From contig NZ_JAPDNR010000001.1 of NCBI RefSeq assembly GCF_025989125.1, positions 6,870,087 through 6,934,086 on the forward strand: a stretch of DNA of 64,000 nucleotides, read 5' to 3'. Positions 26,375 to 35,454 of this stretch are shown one piece after another. The position numbers were made by a program, and so were the translations under genes. The notes under the pieces are model-generated. The model saw only the letters and a program-made list of their open reading frames with translations, made no database searches and was not told the origin of the DNA. How positions within the stretch are numbered: the stretch's first letter is position 1; each line of letters opens with the position of its first letter. The DNA is from Chitinophaga nivalis. GTDB lineage: Bacteria; Bacteroidota; Bacteroidia; Chitinophagales; Chitinophagaceae.

Positions 26375-27172
26375 TCAGCTGATATGTGTGCCTCCATCCG
26401 CCGGAATAACCGCGCCATTGATCCAGGCAGCCTCGTCTTTGCATAGGAGGTATACCACATTGGCCACATCTTCCGGCGTCGTTAGCCGTTGAAAAGGATT
26501 CCTGCTTTTACTGTATGCTATCAATTGCTCGCTGCCGGGAATCATCCGCAACGACCGGGTATCGGTAATGCCCGCCTGTATACTGTTTGCACGGATACCG
26601 AAGGGCGCCATTTCCAAAGCAATGCTGCGTACAATGGCTTCCAGTGCTGCTTTAGCCGCCGATACGGCGGCATAATGTTTCCAGGCCCTGTGGCTGCCTT
26701 CACTGGTGAAAGCCAGCACCCGCGCATCTGCAGCAAACAGTTGCTGCGCCAACAGGTCTTTGGTCCAGCTATACAAACTGACGGCCATGTGGTCATAGGT
26801 GATCCGGAAGTCATCCGTAGCCAAAGCATTGCCTTCATCGGGTACCATCGCCTTGAGATTCCCTTTGGCAATGCTGTGCAGTAAACAACGTACTTTTCCT
26901 TTTCCCTGCAGCGCTGCTGCCAGCGCTGTGATCAGGTCCGCCCGCTTTTCTTCACGGCCGGCATCGGCATTAAAAGTAAGCAGTTGTACCCCCATCTCCC
27001 GGATGCCTTCAAATTCGCGGGCAATCTCTGCTTCTTCCGTTCGGCTATTCCGGTACACAATACAGATATGCATACCCTGTGCCGCCAGCTTCCTGGCAGC
27101 AGCCAGTCCCAATCCGCTGCTGCCACCCAGGATGACAGCCCAGTATTGATGTGCTTCAAATGTTTTTACCAT
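26375..27172 (-). CDS. FabL/FabI-like enoyl-ACP reductase (SDR)
   Basis: 265 aa. Nucleotide-binding motif GGSSGLG at 16-22 and LLHSIAKGN, like the HSI signature of FabI/FabL. The catalytic residues are Tyr167 and Lys174 spaced Y-x6-K (HYAAVSAAKAALEAI), the enoyl-reductase spacing, not the Y-x3-K of ketoreductases. ITDTRSLRMIP and INGAVIPADGG follow the FabL pattern. It should reduce enoyl-ACP with NAD(P)H. The operon has no separate FabG-type ketoreductase, so that step would come from primary metabolism. A ketoreductase role is less likely. Confidence 0.85.
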   Translation of the reverse strand: MVKTFEAHQYWAVILGGSSGLGLAAARKLAAQGMHICIVYRNSRTEEAEIAREFEGIREMGVQLLTFNADAGREEKRADLITALAAALQGKGKVRCLLHSIAKGNLKAMVPDEGNALATDDFRITYDHMAVSLYSWTKDLLAQQLFAADARVLAFTSEGSHRAWKHYAAVSAAKAALEAIVRSIALEMAPFGIRANSIQAGITDTRSLRMIPGSEQLIAYSKSRNPFQRLTTPEDVANVVYLLCKDEAAWINGAVIPADGGTHIS

Positions 27173-28218
27173 TGCAATAAAATTCGCTGTGCAGAAAAAC
27201 CAGGACCAAAACTCAACATCAGTCCTTTCTCTCCGGAAGGAATCTGTTTGTCCATAAAACGCTCCAGTACATAAAAAATAGTGGCACTCGACATATTACC
27301 ATATAAACGCAATACTTCCTTCGTATCGTCTATTTGTTTTCCCTGTGAGGCAAACAAGGTTTCTACCAGCTGAATAATCTTTTTTCCACCGGGGTGAAAA
27401 ATCAGGTGCTGAATATCTTCGATGGAATGTCCGTTTTTTTCCAGAAAAGGATAGATGATATCCGAAAAGTGCGTCGCAATCTGTTCCGGTACCGTTACAT
27501 CCAGTATCATCTGTAAACCGGGATTCGTGAGTTTAAATCCCATGAGATGCGTGGCATCATAAAAGTGATACATCTCTTCTGCGATGATCTCCGGCCCGGT
27601 ATCTGCTTCATGTGAAGACAATATCACGGCCGCAGCACCATCTCCGAAAATGGCAGCACTCACAATATTAGCCATGGAATAGTCGTGTTGCTGAAAGGTA
27701 GCCATAGGCGATTCCACCGCTATCACCGCTGCCCGTTTTCCCTTGTTGGCGGCTAGGAATTTTTTTGCATAAATGAGTCCGGATACACCGGCTGCACATC
27801 CCATTTCGGTAACCGGCAACCGCACAATATCCTGCCGCAATTGCAGTTCGTTGATCAGGTACGCATCCAGCGAAGGAATCATGATGCCGGTACAACTAAC
27901 AGTGATGATATAATCCAGTTCCTGACCGGTGATACCGGCTTTATCCAAAGCGCTTTGCAGACTTACTTTGCCGAGCCTGATCGCTTCTCTTATATACAAC
28001 TCATTTTTCTCTTCAAAAGAAGTAGCCATAAAAACTTCTTCCGGCCCCATAATAGCATAACGCCTGTCTACCGCCGCCTGCTCAAAAATCTTTTTTACCT
28101 TTCTGACAAAGCGTTCTTCCTGTCCGGATAACCATACATCCAGATAAGGCAGCATTTCATCGGTTGATCTGGAATACGCAGGTAAAGCTTTGGATACTGC
28201 CTGAATTCTAACACTCAT
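27166..28218 (-). CDS. Type III polyketide synthase (chalcone/stilbene synthase family)
   Basis: 350 aa from ATG 28218, whose codon overlaps the preceding methyltransferase stop (ATGA); an in-frame start 42 bases earlier would add 14 residues. The catalytic triad is Cys141 (EMGCAAGVSG), His275 (FHPGGKKI) and Asn308 (YGNMSSATIF). MLSFGPGFSAQRILL is the CHS-family C-terminus. These homodimers load an acyl starter and extend with malonyl-CoA, then cyclise to resorcinols, pyrones or phloroglucinols. Neighbours suggest a fatty-acyl starter. Gene order with an FAD enzyme and a methyltransferase recalls phenolic-lipid clusters such as srsABC of Streptomyces griseus. Confidence 0.95.
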   Translation of the reverse strand: MSVRIQAVSKALPAYSRSTDEMLPYLDVWLSGQEERFVRKVKKIFEQAAVDRRYAIMGPEEVFMATSFEEKNELYIREAIRLGKVSLQSALDKAGITGQELDYIITVSCTGIMIPSLDAYLINELQLRQDIVRLPVTEMGCAAGVSGLIYAKKFLAANKGKRAAVIAVESPMATFQQHDYSMANIVSAAIFGDGAAAVILSSHEADTGPEIIAEEMYHFYDATHLMGFKLTNPGLQMILDVTVPEQIATHFSDIIYPFLEKNGHSIEDIQHLIFHPGGKKIIQLVETLFASQGKQIDDTKEVLRLYGNMSSATIFYVLERFMDKQIPSGEKGLMLSFGPGFSAQRILLQW

Positions 28219-28928
28219 ACATTTGAAATTACCCATTGGTAACGGAAAGCCCATCTCCATTGCAGGGAATAGTGAACAATATTCAACGCCTGTGAAAAAC
28301 GTATTAACTCCTTTTTTTTGAATCCCCGCAGAATAGACACGGCTCCATCCTGCCGCGACATAGGATTCAGCCGCACAACATATCCCATCAGCTGAAAAAG
28401 ATAATAGGCGACTTTACTGCGATGCAGGTCATTGATCACGATGCCCACGGCCGCACGTTCCCGAAAAATCCGCAACAACTGTGCGATCGCTTCGTTGCTG
28501 AAATGATGCAGCGTCAGCGTACACAATATGATATCATACTGCCAGGTGGCAAATGCCGGATCAGTGATATCCATACAGTGATACTGAATGCCCGGATAAG
28601 CAGCGGATAGTTCCGCGGCATGCTGCACGGTAAAAGCATTGGCATCGATGCCAATCAGCTGCAGCTGCCGGTTATGCTGCCGGCCATACCGCCACAATTC
28701 CCGTAACAGATCGCCGTTACCACATCCTGCATCTACAAGCGTTACCGGTTGTGCCGGTGGTAATTGTTTCAGCAATATAGCTACTCCCTCCAGCGTGATT
28801 TTATTCCCGCCAAGGGTACGATTAATCATCGCTATTTTTTCCAACGTCTTATATAACTCCGTTCCTTCCATCTGGAAGTCGTCCATGATTTCGGTGGCAG
28901 TACTTCTGTTTTTTGTATCCTTCCACAT
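28215..28928 (-). CDS. Class I SAM-dependent methyltransferase (tailoring)
   Basis: 237 aa. Motif I TLVDAGCGNGDLLRELWRYG lies at about 63-82; QLIGIDANAF holds the acidic strand-2 residue and YDIILCTLTLHHFSNEAI is motif post-I/II. The group includes small-molecule C- and O-methyltransferases. It overlaps the FAD gene by one base and the type III PKS gene by four, so translation is coupled. Most likely it methylates the polyketide or quinol product. It is not an ICMT-type membrane enzyme like SrsB. Confidence 0.88.
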   Translation of the reverse strand: MWKDTKNRSTATEIMDDFQMEGTELYKTLEKIAMINRTLGGNKITLEGVAILLKQLPPAQPVTLVDAGCGNGDLLRELWRYGRQHNRQLQLIGIDANAFTVQHAAELSAAYPGIQYHCMDITDPAFATWQYDIILCTLTLHHFSNEAIAQLLRIFRERAAVGIVINDLHRSKVAYYLFQLMGYVVRLNPMSRQDGAVSILRGFKKKELIRFSQALNIVHYSLQWRWAFRYQWVISNV

Positions 28929-30058
28929 CAGACATTTACATTAAGTGGCTTACCATGTGTACGTTTAATAATGGCCGGCAATATACCGGGAAACCACAGC
29001 AATCCTTTGAGCATGCCGGCCGACAGGATACTGCTCCGGAATACGCGGGACAGGATGCGGCCTGTCTGCATCCGTTGGGCAAATAATTCCTGCCATGCTT
29101 GCGTATATTTTTCTTCCAGCAGGGCCCTGCCGGCAATAGCGCCATCAAAGTATTGCAAAAGGAGGGTTGCTGCTATACCCGCACTATGTATCGCCATCGC
29201 CATACCATTACCGCAGAAAGGATGTATCAATCCTGCAGTATCGCCTGTCATCAGCATATGAGCCGTCACGCTTTCCTTGGCAGCAAACGACACCTGGCTG
29301 ATCGACATCGGTCGATCAAACAACGGCGTACAACGCGTCAGTAATGTTTTCAGGTGAATATTTTTATATAGTACGGCTTCCTGATGAGCGGCAATATTTT
29401 TATACCGCTTGAAAGTGTCATAGTGCACCAGGTAACAGACATTAATGATGTCATTTTCGATTTTCGATACACCGCAATAACCACCGGCGAAATTGTGCAG
29501 CGCCACCAGATGATCCGGGAAATCGCCCTGGTAATGCCCTTTTACAGCCAGCCAGGCTGATTTACCGGCCATAAACGGTCTGGATAATTTCTGGTCCAAT
29601 GCCGATCGTTTCCCATAGGCACCCAGTACGAATGGCGCGGTTAATATGCCATGCTGCACAGTATCTACAAAAAACTGTCCTGCTTCAAACCGGACGTTGG
29701 TCACCGTATCTGTCAGCAGTTCGGCTCCCCCTACCAGGGCCTTTTCCATCAGGAACTGATCCAGCCGGTAACGGCTTACCCCAAAGCCGCCCTGCTCCAG
29801 CGCACCTTCCACAGTATTGCCCGACTGATCAGACAACAGCAACCGGTTAATATGGGATGGCTGTAATGCAACCGGGTCAGCACCCAGCCATTGCAGATAC
29901 GGCAATACTTCATTACTGATATATTCCCCGCATACTTTATGCTGCGGATAGGTGTTTTTTTCGATGATAGCCACGCGTAAACCTGCCCCTGACAAATGAA
30001 TAGCAGCGGTAAGGCCAGCCAGCCCGCCGCCGATAATGATTACATCTCTTGATCCCAT
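28928..30058 (-). CDS. FAD-dependent oxidoreductase (monooxygenase/geranylgeranyl-reductase-like)
   Basis: 376 aa, first gene of the operon. FAD-binding GGGLAGL at 10-16, then EKNTYPQHKVCGEYIS with the KVCGE segment of the geranylgeranyl-reductase/halogenase-like group, and GDTAGLIHPFCGNGMAMAIH at the FAD pyrophosphate site. It probably hydroxylates or oxidises the aromatic ring made by the type III PKS, or reduces isoprenoid double bonds; the first fits the neighbours better. No promoter box is certain in the 228 bases upstream. Confidence 0.88.
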   Translation of the reverse strand: MGSRDVIIIGGGLAGLTAAIHLSGAGLRVAIIEKNTYPQHKVCGEYISNEVLPYLQWLGADPVALQPSHINRLLLSDQSGNTVEGALEQGGFGVSRYRLDQFLMEKALVGGAELLTDTVTNVRFEAGQFFVDTVQHGILTAPFVLGAYGKRSALDQKLSRPFMAGKSAWLAVKGHYQGDFPDHLVALHNFAGGYCGVSKIENDIINVCYLVHYDTFKRYKNIAAHQEAVLYKNIHLKTLLTRCTPLFDRPMSISQVSFAAKESVTAHMLMTGDTAGLIHPFCGNGMAMAIHSAGIAATLLLQYFDGAIAGRALLEEKYTQAWQELFAQRMQTGRILSRVFRSSILSAGMLKGLLWFPGILPAIIKRTHGKPLNVNV

Positions 30059-30286
30059 GCCATAAGAGTGGTTCTGATAAACAGTTCTCTGTAATATAGC
30101 AAAAATGTAGTGGACCTGAACAAGGTTGACCCGATAAAAGCAGGTAACAGATTGAGGAAGATGAGGAAAGAGATAGTGATTTGTATATATCGTTGTGAAT
30201 ACTATCTCCTGATGGGGTATAAAGTTCGACCATTCTGTTTAACCAGAACGATAGTTTATTAACATTTGCCTATATTTTTTTAACAT

Positions 30287-30318
30287 AAAAAAGGAGCAGT
30301 TAAGACTGCTCCTTTTTT
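30287..30318. terminator. Strong hairpin terminator
   Basis: Perfect 14-bp stem AAAAAAGGAGCAGT / ACTGCTCCTTTTTT with a TAAG loop. It lies 5 bases beyond the stop of the DUF6493-like gene and has T-runs in both directions; it ends that transcript and isolates the PKS operon. Confidence 0.85.
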
Positions 30319-30322
30319 ATGT

Positions 30323-33172
30323 TTATGGCAATAAATCTTTTATCGTCTTTTTCAAACCCGCTGTCTGCTGCCACTGCTGCAGCTTTTCCTGTACAATATT
30401 GCTGCTGACAGGTTGCCCGTTTACCGACAATACTTCGTGATATAGTTCCAGCAGTTTTTTCAGGTCTTTGATCGGTTTATCCGGCAGTTGTTCCAGACAG
30501 GTTGTTAGTAATATTTCCAGTTCGCGGTTGTGCAAGGCACTGATCTTGATCATACTGCCTGCTATCAGGTCTGTAAAACGCTTGAGCGGCGCCCACTCTA
30601 TCCGTTCTTCCAATCCCGTGATACGGCCAATTTCCCGGCTGTCGATATAACCGGTCATCACGCCGCTGATCCATAGTTCTGCAGCATAGGCCCGAATGGT
30701 TTTATCGGCATGGAACATACAGGAAGCTACAAACAAATGCCCCACGGCACTCAACGGTACCATCAGTTCCAATAAAGTACGAATGATAGCGGTTACATGA
30801 CTGATTTCCGTTACTTCCGCGAAGGATGAACTGCTCATATCATGATGTATAATTCTTGCCAGCAGCACATCCGGATGCCCGGGTGTCAACAATAGCAACC
30901 GTTGCAGGTCATTTGCCGTCACACTCAGATAGGGAGGCACAATACCCAGGTACGCCTGCAGCAATGGCGCCGGCGATGACAGCAATACCTCCGCAGTAGT
31001 ATTTTCGGGCAAGGCTATACGTAATGCGGGCCACTCTGCTTCGTATCGTTCGTATTCTCCTTTTTCCCGGTCATAAGTCCCATATGCCAGGTATTTTTCC
31101 ATCATAGCCGTCCATTCAAATTGTCCGTGCAGGTAAACGGCTGGAAACTCATTATAGGAAAAAGCAGCAAACGCCGGATAGGTCGCCTGCGGGGTTTTGG
31201 TAATACCCGCCTGCATCCAGTACTGTGGCTGGGTAAACGGCGGCTCCGGCATGGCGGAGGTATCCAGTAAAAACCGCATGAGCTGCCGGTATTCACCGGT
31301 CAGTTCTTTCACGGCCAATGCCCATGCTGCTGCCGTATCCTGCAGCGCACAACGGGTAATAGCCACCTGAAAATCCATATCAGCAGGTGTGTGCGGCTGT
31401 TGTTGGTATTGTTGCAGCCGCTGTACCAGCACCAGCGGATCTATCCAGGCAGGTGTATGTGTAGGTGTGGACAACAGCGGCAAAGTATCGCCGGCTGTTA
31501 TTTTTTGTAACGCATTAACGAGTAGTTGTCTGGCCGGCATAAAAATGTGTCCATCGCTGTGCGCCGGCCCCCATTCTGCCAACGGCGGTAAGACTACTGT
31601 CTGCGGCCACCAGTGCTTGCCTTTTTGCCGTAGCAGATAGGCGCCATATTCCGGGAAACGGGTGGCCATTAACCGGCCATAATGCAGGAAGAATAATGCC
31701 AGCAACTGATCCAGGAATCCGGCATTACCGGGCAGGCGGTTATAAATAACAAAGGCGCGTTGAAAGGCTGGTTCCAGCGCCTGTAAAACAGGTACGTCTA
31801 TTTGTGACTGCAAAGTAACCAGCGTAGCCGGCAGCAGATCAAAATGATGCGCCGCATTATTTTCAAATGCCTGACTGGCCAGAAAAATCAGTTCTGCCGT
31901 AGTGGTCACCGGTTCAATAATATTATGTGCACCTGTTAAGGCGATGATGGCTTGTTCCGGCGTGATATCCTCCGCTGCTGCGATGGGCGCCGGCAGGGCA
32001 AAATCAGCCAATGCCTTTCGGGTATTCACCAGCAGCATGTCCTGCAACTGCTCCAGCTGTGCTTTCAACACAGCATCTGTTATGACGCCATACTGTGCGA
32101 TCAGCTTCGCTGCTTTTACCTGCACCGCTTCCTGTTTACTAAGCAATGCCTGACATAACAGCAATACAGCCTTCAGCCGGAGGTCCGGATAGGATGGACA
32201 TAATTTTTCTATGAGGGCAATACCAGCCATAACAACCGACTTTGTATCGGAGGTCATCACCGGCGGCAGATGATCCAGTAAGGCATCCCGGTCAAACCCG
32301 CTGGCAGACCAGATATGTTTAATCGCTGCCAGTGCGGCATTGACTACTTTACTATGCGGTGAACCCAGCGACAGCAACAAAGATTGCCGGAGTAACAACA
32401 ACTCTTTTTCATCTGGCGCCATTATCGTAAACAGGTCTACAAACCACCCCGATAATACCTTATTGAAATTCCGGGTAGTGGCCTGTAAACAGGCCTGTAA
32501 TACCCGCTCCCGGTCCAGCTTTCCATTAGCGGTGTTTGCTGCAAAAAATAGCTGCCATGGTGTTTTATCACCTGTATCCCCACCACCATTTACCCAGTTA
32601 ATATCAGAGGGATATTCAAACAAATACCAGACATGGGTGGCTAACGTTTCCGGGTATACGAATAAATTTTCTGGCCCGTATAATTTTTGCCCCGTTGCTC
32701 TTTGTTCAGACTTATAGATGGCATAAGGCAGTAAACGCGCCACCAAAAGCGGAGACGGCACTGCCAGTCCCTGAGCCGCCAGCCACATCAGCAACTGATA
32801 ATCAAAAGGAACAAATTCCCGGTCTTCATACGATAATATCAGGTCACCCAGCCACGCGGGCTGGTACCACGGCAGGAGGAGTTCCAATGTTTCCTTTTTC
32901 AGGATACTGTTGGCATACCATGTTTTTTCAAAATCTTTTTTATCCAGACAAACAAAAGATACGATACCCAATATGCGCTGCTGTGTTGCCGTTCCCCGCA
33001 TGCCGTACCGGTTCTTTTCCAGCTCTACAAATTCGGTATAATGGCTGTTGAGTTGCTTAATAACAGGTATCAGCGCTTTTTTATCATTACTATCCAGTTG
33101 TTGCAGAAAAGGAATCAGGTCCTCCGCTGTTTCGTTGGCAATCCTGGTCTGCAGGTTTTCCTGTACGGTCAT
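30323..33172 (-). CDS. DUF6493-like large alpha-helical repeat protein
   Basis: 949 aa with no signal peptide or membrane segment. The chain looks like a helical repeat solenoid: many Leu/Ala-rich helix pairs such as VNAALAAIKHIWSASGFD and LRLKAVLLLCQALLSKQEA. I assign it to the DUF6493 group from overall look and from its place 26 bases after a SWIM zinc-finger gene, a pairing I know from Bacteroidota and actinobacteria. Its role is unknown. Published pairings often include a MoxR ATPase and a VWA protein; neither is adjacent here. Confidence 0.65.
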   Translation of the reverse strand: MTVQENLQTRIANETAEDLIPFLQQLDSNDKKALIPVIKQLNSHYTEFVELEKNRYGMRGTATQQRILGIVSFVCLDKKDFEKTWYANSILKKETLELLLPWYQPAWLGDLILSYEDREFVPFDYQLLMWLAAQGLAVPSPLLVARLLPYAIYKSEQRATGQKLYGPENLFVYPETLATHVWYLFEYPSDINWVNGGGDTGDKTPWQLFFAANTANGKLDRERVLQACLQATTRNFNKVLSGWFVDLFTIMAPDEKELLLLRQSLLLSLGSPHSKVVNAALAAIKHIWSASGFDRDALLDHLPPVMTSDTKSVVMAGIALIEKLCPSYPDLRLKAVLLLCQALLSKQEAVQVKAAKLIAQYGVITDAVLKAQLEQLQDMLLVNTRKALADFALPAPIAAAEDITPEQAIIALTGAHNIIEPVTTTAELIFLASQAFENNAAHHFDLLPATLVTLQSQIDVPVLQALEPAFQRAFVIYNRLPGNAGFLDQLLALFFLHYGRLMATRFPEYGAYLLRQKGKHWWPQTVVLPPLAEWGPAHSDGHIFMPARQLLVNALQKITAGDTLPLLSTPTHTPAWIDPLVLVQRLQQYQQQPHTPADMDFQVAITRCALQDTAAAWALAVKELTGEYRQLMRFLLDTSAMPEPPFTQPQYWMQAGITKTPQATYPAFAAFSYNEFPAVYLHGQFEWTAMMEKYLAYGTYDREKGEYERYEAEWPALRIALPENTTAEVLLSSPAPLLQAYLGIVPPYLSVTANDLQRLLLLTPGHPDVLLARIIHHDMSSSSFAEVTEISHVTAIIRTLLELMVPLSAVGHLFVASCMFHADKTIRAYAAELWISGVMTGYIDSREIGRITGLEERIEWAPLKRFTDLIAGSMIKISALHNRELEILLTTCLEQLPDKPIKDLKKLLELYHEVLSVNGQPVSSNIVQEKLQQWQQTAGLKKTIKDLLP

Positions 33173-33198
33173 GTCTCTAAAGGTTCAATGGTAGGTAA

Positions 33199-34548
33199 TT
33201 AAAAACGGCTATCGCTTTTTTTCTTTACGGCCAGTATATGTTTACAGGCGCCGCGTTCTCCCTGGTGTTTGGCAAACCAGGTGCAGGTACAACGGGCTTT
33301 CCCCTGGTCTATCACCACGGTATGCCATACCTGACTGCCTGCTACGCGGGCTTCTATTTTTTCATCTGCTGTAGACAATAGCATTACTTTATCTTCTGCC
33401 AGCAACTGTTCCGCTTCTTTCATCCGCGGATTCAGCTGTAAGATGCGGCTGGGCTTATAGGGCAGGCGCCGGTAGAAATAATGACGGGCATCGGGATCAT
33501 ATCCCAACAATCCCATAGCAGCCATTCTGCCGGTCAGGCTATCCGCCTGTTTGAAACTCATGTTTTCTGTTACCGCCAGCAAGGTGGTATTAAACGCCTG
33601 GTTGGCATAACTGTATTTATCCATGGCGGCCAGCAAACTATCCGGAATATCAGCCAGCAAAGATTCCAGCGCCGCACCTTCTCCCGAAAAGCCACGCCAG
33701 CATTCTCTGGACAATGATAAACTAAAACGTACCTGCCCGAAATACAACTGCCAGGTAGTCGCCTGCATATCGGGATCCGCAAATACCCGTAGCTGATCTG
33801 CCAATGGCAATAAAGGTTCCAGTAATTTCAATCTGTGAATACCACCGATACAAATCCCTTTGCTGGTATTCACCGGTGAAAACAAGGGTTTGTTACCCCG
33901 TGTTACCAGGTAATAATCTGCCTTGGGCTGACCATTCGGAATACTTTGAAACAATTGCAGGGCTTGCATTTTATTAAAGGTATGCACCTCTCCGGCGGCT
34001 GCCAGCAACAACTGTACGCTGGTCAGGCCCTTGATCCATTTTACCGGCAGCGGTACTTTCCGTTCTATAATATTTTCTGCCGGTGATGTCTGCACGGCGA
34101 TCTCCTTCTCTCCTACCGACAACAACAACGCATCATTTCTTCCTACTGCCGCCAATGCATTCAGCATAGGCTGGTTAAAATCCACATTCACGGTACCACT
34201 GGCCGGGAATACGCCATCCAGCGCGCCCGGCATCACATCTACCCGGGCATACACACCCGCACAATGGGAAAAACCTTCAAAACGCAGCTGCTGATTGCCG
34301 GCCGTTACAATCGGATCTTTCAACAATGCCAGCTGAAAAGGGGAAAGATTAAAACTGGATTTTACCACATTCGACAACACCAACAGGCATCTCGATAACA
34401 TATAAGACTCGCGGATCACCCCCTGAAAGAAACAGGATAATTGCGATTTCTCTACTTCACTGTAGGCAGATAACAATAATTGTGGCGTCTGCGCGGTATG
34501 ATGCAGGGAAGATGATTGCCGGTAACTGTACGTGATGATTTCAGACAT
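33199..34548 (-). CDS. SWIM zinc-finger protein
   Basis: 449 aa from ATG 34548 (MSEIITYSYRQSS); the longer frame lacks family character. The C-terminus holds a SWIM finger, CTCTWFAKHQGERGACKH (CxCxnCxH), expected to bind zinc and DNA or protein. N-terminal 350 residues are an uncharacterised domain common to SWIM proteins of this type. It precedes the DUF6493-like gene by 26 bases and probably forms one transcript with it. Function of the pair is not established. Confidence 0.85.
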   Translation of the reverse strand: MSEIITYSYRQSSSLHHTAQTPQLLLSAYSEVEKSQLSCFFQGVIRESYMLSRCLLVLSNVVKSSFNLSPFQLALLKDPIVTAGNQQLRFEGFSHCAGVYARVDVMPGALDGVFPASGTVNVDFNQPMLNALAAVGRNDALLLSVGEKEIAVQTSPAENIIERKVPLPVKWIKGLTSVQLLLAAAGEVHTFNKMQALQLFQSIPNGQPKADYYLVTRGNKPLFSPVNTSKGICIGGIHRLKLLEPLLPLADQLRVFADPDMQATTWQLYFGQVRFSLSLSRECWRGFSGEGAALESLLADIPDSLLAAMDKYSYANQAFNTTLLAVTENMSFKQADSLTGRMAAMGLLGYDPDARHYFYRRLPYKPSRILQLNPRMKEAEQLLAEDKVMLLSTADEKIEARVAGSQVWHTVVIDQGKARCTCTWFAKHQGERGACKHILAVKKKSDSRF

Positions 34549-34601
34549 GCCTGTGTTGTAAGATTTAAAAATACAACTTTGCCCAGAGCTGCTGAAATAT
34601 T

Positions 34602-34844
34602 TTACACCGGCTGGGGCGGATCTTCCGCGATGCCTGCTATCCGGCAATCAAATATATTATCTGCCAGTCGTGCAAAACCAACAGCGGTGTTCACAGAAAA
34701 AACGACCCCAGTAATCCGATACACACCGGTTGGTAACTGTACAATATCGCCTACACGAGGCACGTTCCCTATTGGAAATCGAAGCGTTGCTATCGTACCG
34801 ATTGTAAAGGACTCCATATTAATCAGCGAAACAGTGGTGAGCAT
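34602..34844 (-). CDS. Hypothetical protein (80 aa)
   Basis: A small soluble, beta-rich protein (TIATLRFPIGNVPRVGDIVQ, GVYRITGVVFSVNTAVGFAR). It ends 53 bases before the SWIM gene on the same strand and might share its transcript. Met10 is an alternative start. No family recognised. Confidence 0.45.
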   Translation of the reverse strand: MLTTVSLINMESFTIGTIATLRFPIGNVPRVGDIVQLPTGVYRITGVVFSVNTAVGFARLADNIFDCRIAGIAEDPPQPV

Positions 34845-34952
34845 AACGGAGCAAATTAAGATTACATTTTACCTGTTGGTTCTACGTTTTATGAAGTAAT
34901 GGTTTAAAATGACCAACACCTTTTATCGGCACATTCAAGCATGATAAATAAT

Positions 34953-35207
34953 TTACGGCTTATTCCTCCACAATACTTCAAATTCATCAGCAGTAAGACG
35001 TTCCATGGATACACGATAAAAATCAGTTAGTGGTTGATCAAACATTTCCGCCCAATCTTCGCGCTTTTGAATCTCCAGATAAGAAATTCCTTTTCTGAAA
35101 AAATTTACATTAATCTGTCTACGCACGTATTCATTCTCAAATTCATAGTACTGTATATAATTTTCTTCTTCAAATTTCATCCCATCAAACTTCCAATATT
35201 CCATCAT
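34953..35207 (-). CDS. Hypothetical protein (84 aa)
   Basis: A small acidic, aromatic-rich protein (MEYWKFDGMKFEEENYIQYY, EDWAEMFDQPLTDFYRV). AT-rich relative to its neighbours. Such single small proteins often are immunity proteins, but no toxin gene adjoins and I recognise no family. The 250 bases to the sulfatase start hold no other frame. Confidence 0.5.
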   Translation of the reverse strand: MMEYWKFDGMKFEEENYIQYYEFENEYVRRQINVNFFRKGISYLEIQKREDWAEMFDQPLTDFYRVSMERLTADEFEVLWRNKP

Positions 35208-35454
35208 ACAAAATTCTTTTATTATTCCTATACTATTCTTCTTATCTCATCACCATATATATTGCTAGCCAGTACCCTCACGCCTATACGTCAAAGTAAC
35301 ACAAAATACTATCAGCGCGGCAAATAATATCATCAGCCCCCCTAACGGCGTACCTTTTTCTATCGCCTCTCACAAAGAATACTATAAAATCATTCCGGAT
35401 TATTTTATCTTGGCCTTATACTTTACCCATTGCAGACATTATCACAAGCTGAAA

